Positions 18,608 through 26,184 of a DNA stretch of 26,184 nt are shown one piece after another; within the stretch, counting starts at the first letter, position 1, and every line of letters starts with the position of its first letter. The translations under genes were made by a program, and so were the position numbers. The stretch is from Reticulitermes lucifugus (lineage: Eukaryota > Arthropoda > Insecta > Blattodea > Rhinotermitidae). The stretch is taken from the NCBI GenBank assembly GCA_026260175.1, contig JAKCWW010002829.1:3886-30069 (forward strand). The letters run 5' to 3'. The notes below the pieces were generated by a model. That model ran no database searches. It saw only the letters and a list, made by a program, of their open reading frames with translations, and had not been told where the DNA came from.

Positions 18608-18898
18608 GGCGCAGTTGGTTGATACACTGCGCTACAAGGCGGAAGGTCTTGGGTTCGATTCCCGATGGTGTCATTGGAATTTTTTATTTGACGTGATCCT
18701 TTCGGTCGCACTATGGCCCTGGGATTGACTCAGCCTCTAACAGAAATAAGTGCCAGGACTAGATCCTGGGGGTAAAGACAGCCGGTGCGTAGGGCTGACA
18801 ACCTTACCACCTTCATGTGCCTAGAAATCTAGGAGCCTCAATCTCCTGGAAACCTAAGGGCCTGTCCAGGCCTGTAATGGGATTGCTTTACATTTTTT
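18608..18898 (+). repeat. tRNA-derived SINE (family 1), near full length
   Basis: The A box TGGCGCAGTTGG (18607-18618) and a perfect B box GGTTCGATTCC (18652-18662) form the internal RNA polymerase III promoter of a tRNA-derived head. The body includes GGATTGACTCAGCCT, TCCTGGGGGTAAAGACAGCC, CTTACCACCTTCATGTGCC and GGAGCCTCAATCTCC. The flanks TACACGCAAT (18598-18607) and TACACGAGAAT (18899-18909) are nearly identical and are a candidate target-site duplication. The head is not a functional tRNA: the 7 bases before it do not pair with those after the T arm, and no proper anticodon arm forms. Confidence 0.8.
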
Positions 18899-18909
18899 TA
18901 CACGAGAAT

Positions 18910-19146
18910 TTTATCAGGAAAGGCGTCGGGATTTAATCTTTTCGGTAAGTTGGCAGTCGTGCTCTGCTGGTTTCATAACGAAGCCTGTTGATACAGACCG
19001 ACATCTGAGAGAGACCGCCCGAGTGTAAATATTTTGAAAACATTCTGTTGCTGCAGGCAGTCAAAACATTCGGTAGCACTCTGGCGTATTAATAGACTAG
19101 CTCTTACGTTGGGTGCCTTACGGGAGTGGCGGTGTGATTGAAGCAG
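18910..19146. other. Unassigned spacer
   Basis: No gene or repeat recognised between the SINE and the polypurine tract. Confidence 0.3.
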
Positions 19147-19412
19147 TCACGTGGTGAGGAAGAGACAGAGGAAGGTATGAAGGGAGGAAATGAAGAAAGA
19201 ATTTAGGAAAGAGAAAGAAGCGAGCAAGAAAGGAAGAACACGTGTGAGGACTGAAGGTGGGAATGAGGAAAAGACAGAAAGATAGTTAAAGAGAAGAATA
19301 TATTCTAGGCATGACAGATTACAGTAGATTAAGGAGAGAAGAAAAACTAAACACGAATATATGAAAATGGAAGGGAAGAACGAAAAGGATAAAAGAAAGA
19401 ACAATTAACAAT
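19147..19412 (+). repeat. Polypurine (GA-rich) tract
   Basis: About 265 bases are dominated by A and G on the plus strand (for example gaggaagagacagaggaagg and gaagaaagaatttaggaaag). The minus-strand ORFs here (19147-19404, 19319-19501) are phenylalanine-, leucine- and serine-rich translations of it. Such tracts can adopt triplex (H-DNA) structure; whether this one does is unknown. Confidence 0.85.
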
Positions 19413-19970
19413 AAACAGCTAAAACTTGACAAATATAATTTTCTTTTGCATTGATATTTATTACAGTTGTCCCCTATGAGTTGTATTGCTCCTAGCAGCA
19501 CACCTGTTTATAACACCGTCACGTTGACAGTTTGTGCACGCTGTAGCTAGAGCAGCCAGCCCCAGGCTCTAGGCACGAGCCCCGATGCTGTCAGGTGTTG
19601 CTGTGCCACACATTAACAATCAAAACATTATGTGGATAAAAGGACTTAAGTTCCTTGTGAAACATTCCTATGATTCCGTCTGATGGTTCATCGACGTAAC
19701 TCATTCACGCCGTTTTCTTAAACGAGGGCATGCAATTGACGGAAAAAGAAAAGAGACCGGTATAATCGTATCTCGTTTTGCTTGAGTTTTTCATGAGAAC
19801 GCCCATTACGGCATACTGAGTGTACACATATTACAATGGCAAATTAACAAAAAAATCTGACTTCTTTTGACATAAAATTTATGTGAGTAAATAGAAGTGA
19901 AATTTCTCTAGGCCTGGACGTTTAGTACCAGTCATAAATTAATTACTGGCCGCGCAGTACTCAGTAAATT
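19413..19970. other. Unassigned stretch
   Basis: No gene or repeat recognised. The only pattern is a short pair of complementary words, acacctg (19500) and caggtgt (19591), which I regard as chance. Confidence 0.3.
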
Positions 19971-19978
19971 CTAAATAA

Positions 19979-20264
19979 GGCTGTGCCATGGCTCAGACGG
20001 TTAGTCGCCGGCCTATCACCGCGGAGGTCCGGGTTCAATCCTGGGTCAGTCCATGTGGGATTTGTGGTGGACAAAGTGGCACTGGGACAGGTTTTCCCCT
20101 AGTACTTCGGTTTTCCCCTGTCAGTTTCATTCCACCGGTGCTCCATTACTTGGAAAAAAAAATCATCTTTTTCTTCATATTCATTACGGGGTTGAACAAT
20201 AAGCCTCAAGGCTGCGGTGCTTCCGTAGATTCTGCTGCGGGGCCCTTCTCCACACAAAAAAATG
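19979..20264 (+). repeat. tRNA-derived SINE (family 2) with target-site duplication
   Basis: The A box TGGCTCAGACGG (19989-20000) and B box GGTTCAATCC (20032-20041) mark a tRNA-derived head. The body reads CATGTGGGATTTGTGGTGGA, CAAAGTGGCACTGGGACAGG, TTTTCCCC and later GGGGTTGAACAATAAGCC, ending in an A-rich tail. Identical 8-base flanks CTAAATAA at 19971-19978 and 20265-20272 are a good target-site duplication, with one further base differing on the 3' side. The 94-codon ORF at 19988-20272 is a translation of the SINE, not a gene. Confidence 0.85.
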
Positions 20265-20354
20265 CTAAATAAAGAGATCATTACAGAGGATGGACACTAA
20301 AGAAGTTGTTTGAGACTGAGGAGTCCCTTCTTCTAGGACATGACGTAGAACCAC

Positions 20355-20455
20355 CGGGTAATCGTTTCTCGACGTATTGATGAAATGTAGTGATCTCGAA
20401 ACCTCGGTAACAGATTACTCTGCGACGTGGCACCAAATCCCTGAACACCATATCC
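20355..20455 (+). repeat. Type B terminal-module fragment with long possible stem I
   Basis: TTGATGA (near 20376-20383), then TCGAAACCTCGGTAACAG (from about 20396) and AAATCCCTGAACACC about 40 bases on follow the type B order. Upstream, GTAATCGTTTC (20358-20368) is nearly complementary to GGTAACAGATTAC (20406-20418), as an extended hammerhead stem I would be, but about 8 extra bases separate it from the core box. The module is degraded. Confidence 0.45.
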
Positions 20456-20459
20456 TCAA

Positions 20460-22440
20460 ACACAGCTGCGAAATTTGCTTGAGATTGACTACTCGGCTAA
20501 TAACATCTGTAAATCCAAAACAAACACTTCTGCACTTGTCACACACACAGCGTCACTTTGCACGTTGTTGTTACAGCAAAATATTGGTTCTTACATGACG
20601 TCACCTAACACGTCAATGACATATTTCATCGCCACTAATTGCAAGAAGTGCAGAGTCGCAGAATTCTGTATTTGGAGATTATTCCTCATATGGGTTTCTC
20701 CTCTATCGGCTTCACGTTGGTCACGAGTATAAATAAAACACATTCAGCTGTTAGAACTTTGTGCATTTGTCTTTCAGTTTTTTTCGGATGGTGTTAAAAC
20801 GGCACGAACATTGAAGACAGCGTGAGTGTTGATAATCAGACTTCACGTTTTCTATGTGTATTTTATCATATCTTATGGTGGTTGTCATTGTTTTTAGACG
20901 CGTTCGCAAAATTGCGAAAGGCTACTATCAGCTTCATCATGTCTGTCCTCCGCAAGCTCTCTTTGGATGGATTTTCATGAAATGTGATATTTGAGGATTT
21001 TTCGAAACTCGTCGAGAAAGTTCGGGTTGCATTTAAATCCGATAAGAATAACGGGTACTTTACTTGAAGACTTATAAACATTTATGATTATATTTCGCTT
21101 AATTCTGAGAATAATAAATGTTTCAGACAAAGGTTGTAGATGAAATCCACATTTTATATTAATTAAATTTTTTCCCTAAAATTATGCAGTTCATGAGATA
21201 ATGTGGAAAATATGGTAAAGCCACACAGGCCACATATGGCAATATAATACAGCGCATGCGCATTTCATGCTGAATAATTAAGGCTATAAACACACACTCA
21301 GAATCAGTAGCTAATATTTATTGCTTTTTTAAGGCAAGAATGTTTACGCGAACGCACCTCAATGTTACGTTTATACGTAAACTACCTGTCTTGTTAAGGA
21401 GACTAAAGACGTAGAAATGAATGTTGGACTACTTAATATACAGCAATGGAAATGAAAATACTTCTTCAGAGAAAGGTTTTACCAGATCTGTTGGAGTAGC
21501 AGACATTTCAAGACAGAAGTAGTATCTGACTTCTGAAGTGTGTTGCGTTTTAAAGCAATAGGCAGGGATGAACAAAGAACCTACTGCAATACACAAAGCT
21601 GCAGTCATTAAAAGGTAGCTAGTTTTGCACTTTTGTGTAGCAACGATAACTGACAGCATAAAATGTATCCTTGACGCTTGGTAAGGGAATGGGTACAATG
21701 TAAGGAGGTCTGTCATTTAGGTGCAGTGACAAGAGAACACCAAAATTCTAGAGATCGGGTTTTCTCACAGCGCGGTTGCTGAAGATTGAATCTTACGGGA
21801 TGTTACGCCGTGTCGACTGGTAAATAGTTCCCAAATATTTCAGGCACTTGTGAAGGCGGTTGTTGAACACGTTAACCCGTTCTTCAAACTACGGCACTGT
21901 GACTACGTCCATGGTATGGTGGCTATTCGCAAGGTTGATTGAACCATTATGATGTTATTCCTGTACCATTACAGCTCAAATTGTCAATCTAGCGAAGAAG
22001 CCAGAGAAGGTCTGGAACAGATGAAAATAAAATTATGAAATTGAGTTTACTAGCTGCACGTCACTGTGAGAGAAACCGCGCGGTTCCCATGACGACGGCC
22101 ACTTAGCCTCTGCTCCTGACGGCAACCAGTTACGTTCTGGTGTTATTATTTCTGCTAGAAAAAAAATAATTTGTAGGTAGTCTTTAGCGCCCTATTTATT
22201 CTCTTTCCCTTAGCGAAGGCTTGGTTTCTACTACTATTATTGCCTCTACTTCTGTGAAAAGATATTTTTTTAAAGCTTCTGACAGCAGGCCATTGATCAG
22301 TAGCAATTCGTAAAACAAGTTACCGTTGTTAAGTGACTGCCTTACCGACAGAGCAATAAACATATTGTCCGATGTCTGGGCAACTAGGTGGCTAACTGGC
22401 TGGCTATGCGTGATTTCAGACTTCCGCCGAGATGTAAATG
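20460..22440. other. Long unassigned stretch with two short palindromes
   Basis: Palindromes GCGCATGCGC (21252-21261) and AACCGCGCGGTT (22075 region) stand out in AT-rich text, the first matching the core of an NRF-1 type site, but short palindromes occur by chance. A 95-codon minus-strand ORF (21429-21716) and an 85-codon one (22196-22453) show no recognisable domain. Nothing else was recognised. Confidence 0.3.
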
Positions 22441-22452
22441 ATATCTGTGCCA

Positions 22453-22634
22453 TTCTGGGATTTTAAGCAGCGTACAGTGGTAATTCCTTACCGACGTTTC
22501 GGGACAACCTATCAGTTCCATCTTCAAGGGTAAAGAAGTCTTCTTGAACTTCTTCACCCTTGAAGATGAGACAGATAGGTTGTCCCTTAACGTCGGTACG
22601 GAATTATCACTGTACGCTGCGTAAAATCCCAGAA
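22453..22634. repeat. Near-complete inverted repeat of two type B modules
   Basis: Left arm 22453-22538 and right arm 22549-22634 are reverse complements over about 86 bases with a 10-base spacer and few mismatches. On the minus strand the left arm reads TTACC-CTTGAAGA-TGG...CCC-GAAACGTC-GGTAA and then AAAATCCCAGAA, so TTACC with GGTAA would give a 5-bp stem I and ACGT a self-complementary loop. There is one extra T in the core box (CTTGAAGA). In the right arm GAAACG has become TTAACG, which destroys the core. This is the type B counterpart of the inverted repeats at 2428 and 7114. Confidence 0.8.
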
Positions 22635-23100
22635 GAGCAAAGATCTCAACTAGCTGGCTAGTTGGTTAGCTGAATAACAAGATGATATTTAACGGATTGT
22701 GCATTAAAGGATCCCTGCAGTTAAGTAACAAACCAATAATCTTAAGTGGTTATTAGCTTTCTTGATTTGTATTTTTGTGATCTCGGTTTCGCATCTCGTA
22801 CTCGAATGTCTAAATATTTAATGAGCATCTCTTGGTTTCCTTCAGATCTTCCAGAACGGGGTAGTACGTTAAATTGAACCGCGGCTTTACCCTACATGTT
22901 TGCTGTTTCATAAAATACACACTTGTCCTTCCGATCTGAGAAAGTATAGTTTACTTAATTAATTAATTAAGGAGACGTTCAGAAGAATCGGTTGAGCTTC
23001 CACTTGCTACATGTAGCGTAATTTTTTTTCGTTAATTCCTACACAAAATAAATTACTGGGGGAAAATATGTGTGTGGATTTTCACGTAATAAATCAACCA
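22635..23100. other. Unassigned AT-rich stretch with a TTAA microsatellite
   Basis: A short run of TTAA/AATT repeats occurs at 22955-22970. No gene or other repeat recognised. Confidence 0.3.
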
Positions 23101-23107
23101 CTAAACT

Positions 23108-23213
23108 GCGTCATATCTCTGGCGGTTATACTGTGGCTTCTCACAGCGGAGACCACATTTTTAATCCCCGGTAATTTCCTGTGAGTTTCGTGGTGGGAAA
23201 TGTGGTACTGGAG
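23108..23213 (+). repeat. 5' part of a family 2 SINE
   Basis: CTCTGGCGGTTAT, TCACAGCGGAGACCAC, TTAATCCCCGG (degraded B box), CTGTGAGTTTCGTGGTGGGA and AATGTGGTACTGGAGCGGG match, in order, the head and first body segment of the SINE at 19979-20264 (CTCAGACGGTTAG, TCACCGCGGAGGTCC, TTCAATCCTGG, ATGTGGGATTTGTGGTGGAC, AAAGTGGCACTGGGACAGG). It then passes directly into retrotransposon sequence at about 23214. Confidence 0.6.
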
Positions 23214-23465
23214 CGGGTTGAGGGCGTTTAAGAAGAGGGTTTTTGGGAGATATTTGGACCCAAGCAGGAGGAAGGAACAGCAGGATGGAAGAAATTTCAT
23301 TAGGGCCTTTGCAAATTTTACCCTTTACCAAACAAAGTTAGGACGATCAAATCAAAGACGGCGAGGCAGGTGGTCCTGTAGCTCGCAAAAGCATACGAGA
23401 GGCATAGAAACTTACTGGGTAATCCGGAAGGAAAGAGACCGCTCTGACATAGCTGCTGTAATAAT
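23214..23465 (+). mobile_element. Old, heavily decayed copy of the retrotransposon ORF2 tail
   Basis: One frame begins LRAFKKRVFGRYLDPSRRKE, matching the usual LRVFENRVLRRIFGPKRDE of this LINE tail. A second frame continues with KFH*GLCKFYPLPNKVRTIK and, after a stop, NLLGNPEGKRPL, matching KLHNEELYDLYSSPNIIRVI(K) and VLVGKPEGKRPLGR. The copy has a frameshift and at least three stops. The 104-codon ORF at 23200-23514 merges SINE and this decayed tail and is not a gene. It lies directly upstream of a younger copy of the same tail. Confidence 0.6.
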
Positions 23466-23517
23466 ACGAAAATTCATATTAAGGAAAAGTAGTGAAAAGA
23501 TATTTTGTATTTAACTG

Positions 23518-23951
23518 ATGCAAGGAAAATTCCAATGCACTACACAACGAGGAGCTTTATGATCTCTACACATCATCAAACATTATCCGGGTGATCAAAT
23601 CAAGTAGAATGAGGTGGGCGGGGCATGAAGACCGTATGGGGGAGAGGAGAGCTGCACACAGGGTTTTGGTGGGGAAACCTGAGGAAAAGAGACCACTTGG
23701 AAGACCTAGGCGTAGGAGGGAAGACAATATTAAAATGTATCTTCAAGAAGTGGGATGGGAAGTCATGGATTGATCTGGCTTAGGACTGGAACAGGTGGCG
23801 GGCTCTTATGAATGCGGTAATGAACTTCCGAATTCCATAAAATACAGAAATTTATTGACTATCTGAAGACCTGTTAGCTTCTCAAAAAGGACTCTTCTCC
23901 ATATAGTTAGTTGGTTGGTTAGTTAATTAGTCAGTCAGTTAGTTAGTTAGG
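23518..23951 (+). mobile_element. 5'-truncated non-LTR retrotransposon: ORF2 tail, 3' UTR and tetranucleotide tail
   Basis: The frame reads [60 protein letters not shown] and [18 protein letters not shown] before a stop at 23771-23773. Compared with the copy at 15770, about 5 bases are missing here (an ancestral WID becomes a stop); a second frame then gives [22 protein letters not shown] and a stop, with CAG to TAG decay. The 3' UTR (CATAAAATACAG...ACCTGTTAGCTTCTCAAAAA) matches the other copy. It ends in a GTTA/GTTG/GTCA-rich repeat (23905-23951), probably the LINE's simple-repeat 3' tail. Confidence 0.85.
23905..23951 (+). repeat. GTTA-type tetranucleotide tail
   Basis: About eleven degenerate GTTA/GTTG/GTCA units follow the LINE 3' UTR. 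The copy at 15770-16084 has only a single GTTAG at the same point, so tail length differs between copies, as is usual for LINE simple-repeat tails. Confidence 0.85.
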
Positions 23952-26119
23952 GAAAGCTGAAGTAGGTAGTCCTGTGGGTTCTATAAAAAGCGGTTGATAT
24001 ATTTATTTGCCGAGTCAATATCAGGTAGGGTCTGGAAAGGATTTTGCTCTATGATCTTACTTCCTGACAGAAATGGAGGCGGATGTTCGCTTCCCCTACT
24101 TTACCTAGCAGCGTGTCGCGCTAGTACATTTCCTTCACTCTTTGCCTTTCCTCGCTTTTAGTACTTAAGGGAGTAGTTTATTCTTCGATGAAGAACACTT
24201 GAAAATCGAGAAGAAAATAAATATTTTCTCTCAGACACTTACTTGTATCTGTCTCATGTTTAACCCAGCTGCTCAGCTTATTGTGTATTAAGTCTATGAA
24301 CACAAATCCATTAGTACATACTGTGGTAATATTTGTCGGCCATTCACAGTGTGAGTATCTACGTAGAATTTGAAGCATAATCTGTCAATACGACATAGCA
24401 TTTGTTTAGTGTGAAAAGTGTCTATAGTATTTACTACAGGAGGATTCGCTAGTACTTTCTTTGAAATTTTATATTTATCTGAACATTCAGACTTTTGAGG
24501 GAAAAGTGAGGTGATTAAATTCCAGTATGCGTAATTAAGTTTTGTATAAGTGATTGATGAGAATTGTGTCTTTTAACCACTCGAAAATAAATCAATCGAG
24601 TTTGTGGTTTAAAATCTGTTTCTACCTCACAGAATCCACTCTGCTTCTCCATTACAAAGATCAATTGTGTAATGCTGTTCGGAGAAATGATTGCTGTTTA
24701 CTGTGAGAATTAGCGAAACTCATAAATACATTCTATGGCAATAACAGAGTTTTACACTGTTAAACCTGTTAGTATTGTTTGTGTATAACCACCGAGGTTG
24801 CAGAGGTTGAAGAAAGACTAATATTGTGCCAAAAACAGGTAGTGGCCCTGTTCTTTAATCTTATATTTTACATAATCTTGAACGGTAAATAGATACGAAT
24901 TATGTCAAATTCCATCCCTTTCCCCAGCTTCTCCATTTTGTGATAGAGATAATAAATCTCGATTCGAGATTTATACAAAATAAACACTAGTCCTGTAGTC
25001 TACGGATAACTTTGAAATTCCCCCAGTAATCGCAGCAGAAAATTTAATTTAATCAGTAATCGACTTGCAAGATGAAACACTCGGACAGAGGACAGACCGT
25101 GTGTTCATTTTAACACCTCACAGCAGTAACTCGTAACAAGAGTTGTTCTCGTAATTTATTTTCTCTTTTTTTTTTCTTCACATAACACATTACGAATTAA
25201 GCTTTAGAAGCTAAGAGCAAACTGCCTGTACCTGTGCCTTCTTACTGTTAAATGCATGAGTACTTAATGGGGAGCTCGTATCCTTCCGTCCATCCGCTGT
25301 CGTAATTTCCGAAATACGCAACACGTTGTGATAAATTTTGTTATTAGGTCTGTGCACTAAGAGTTGTTGCAGAATTTAATACTTAAGAGTTGAGATAAAT
25401 AGCAGCTATAAGGTCGGGTTCATGACACAGGCAAGAAAGTCCAGCCATCCTTAATCTCCCCCCCCCCAATTGATTACAAATGTGTGGCAGTGACAGGAAG
25501 ATTGCACAAATGGTTGGTTCAGTTTCTAGAAACAGTGTTTTGTGGCTGTCTGGCGTTGGCGTGTTGTCGCTTTGTTCAGAAGGACCAATTTCAGCGAAAC
25601 TGAACAACTGAGCTAAAATGCTCCGGGGGCGGGGTATTCAAAAGCTCGACTTTAACATGAATGGAGCTCAGAATTGTTTCTCTGCACACTAAAGAGCCAG
25701 GATCTCTATCATTATCCCTTTATCAATTATCGTCGCTTATTTGTGTTGGTAGCTCTCCAGCCAAAACTGACAGTGACGTACGAACGTACGAATGTTATTT
25801 TAATGTCGGATTTAATGTGCATAATATGTGGGAAAGAGAGTGCATTTTTATACACAAGCTCAAAACTATGCATGCGCCAGGATTTGCTTGACAGTGGGAG
25901 GCCTAAAGCGTAAGGGTGCTGCGTTACCCACAGCAACGACTGTACGCAAATCAGTGCCTTTCTGTGTTTTACTGCTGCCTTTGCTAAAACTACCTGCACA
26001 TGAACATCAGTTATATGGCCGGTAAATTAGAAGAGTCTAATATAACCATTCTTAGTTGATTGTACAAATTGTCAAAGAATCGTAATTTAATCTACAAACA
26101 ATAACTGACGCATGATTAG
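23952..26119. other. Long unassigned stretch
   Basis: No gene recognised. A ten-C run lies at about 25458-25467, and a duplicated GTACGAAC/GTACGAAT word at about 25777-25792. Overlapping ORFs between 25661 and 26025 on both strands lack any recognisable domain. Confidence 0.3.
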
Positions 26120-26184
26120 TAGGTCCCTGTCACCACGGCATGGCGCGTCCTCGGGTTGCGGATGGAGGAACGGCCTCCGAATAT
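26120..26184 (+). mobile_element. Possible 5' start of a LINE, cut by the window edge
   Basis: The last bases, ggcatggcgcgtcctcgggt followed by tgcggatggaggaacggcct and ccgaatat, resemble the CG-rich start of a LINE 5' region that I associate with insect genomes (CCTCGGGTTGCGGAT-GAGGA-ACGGCCTCC). This is recognition from memory over a short, unfinished stretch. The sharp rise in GC from AT-rich flank is visible directly. Confidence 0.4.

Noticed and set aside
18607-18676. A possible genuine tRNA gene
   Set aside because: A and B boxes are good but the acceptor arms do not pair and no proper anticodon arm forms; the body downstream and flanking duplication show a SINE.
21252-21261. GCGCATGCGC as an NRF-1 type promoter site
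   Set aside because: A single 10-base palindrome without any promoter context or transcript is not enough.
22383-22675. Similar CTGGCTAGTTGGTTAGC-like words on both sides of the 22453-22634 inverted repeat
   Set aside because: They do not align as an extension of the arms nor as a clean target-site duplication; probably simple-sequence coincidence.

Overview
The window looks like non-coding, repeat-rich DNA from a large arthropod genome, most likely an insect and probably cockroach- or termite-like. The reasons are the lack of any convincing host protein-coding gene, AT-rich sequence with sparse and mostly chance ORFs, and decayed non-LTR retrotransposon tails and tRNA-derived SINEs of types I associate with cockroach and other polyneopteran genomes. 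The taxonomic call rests on remembered family resemblance, not on a search. One N at 3705 shows it comes from a draft assembly.

Layout. A hAT-type terminal inverted repeat lies at 88-134, with the element running off the left edge. At 1831-1988 is a minus-strand retrotransposon ORF2 tail with stops, followed by a SINE 3' piece (2022-2160). A near-complete inverted repeat at 2428-2695 carries two facing hammerhead-like cores. A minus-strand SINE (3424-3721) adjoins a Jockey-type reverse transcriptase pseudogene (3811-4536). A diverged tandem duplication sits at 5392-5624, and a possible promoter plus first exon with a splice donor at 6160-6569. A second inverted repeat (7114-7395) contains the best hammerhead-like motif. 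Further right are a SINE (9451-9720), a minus-strand retrotransposon tail (11290-11771), an 18-G run, a third hammerhead-like motif (14644-14684), an open retrotransposon tail (15770-16084), two SINEs with candidate target-site duplications (18608-18898 and 19979-20264), a polypurine tract, a third inverted repeat (22453-22634), two adjacent copies of the same retrotransposon tail (23214-23951), and possibly the 5' start of another LINE at the right edge.

The most interesting theme is a set of terminal modules of two related types. Type A contains GAAACATGTAGG and type B contains CGAAACGTCGGTAA followed about 35-40 bases later by ATCCCAGAA. The best copies combine a CTGAWGA-like box, a stem, GAAA, a short self-complementary loop (ACATGT or ACGT) and a closing stem, which is the order of a minimal type I hammerhead ribozyme. 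Such ribozymes are known from the terminal repeats of Penelope-like retroelements, where inverted terminal repeats are also common. No Penelope reverse transcriptase or GIY-YIG ORF is visible, so the assignment is inferred from structure. Apart from the tentative first exon, I see no host gene.
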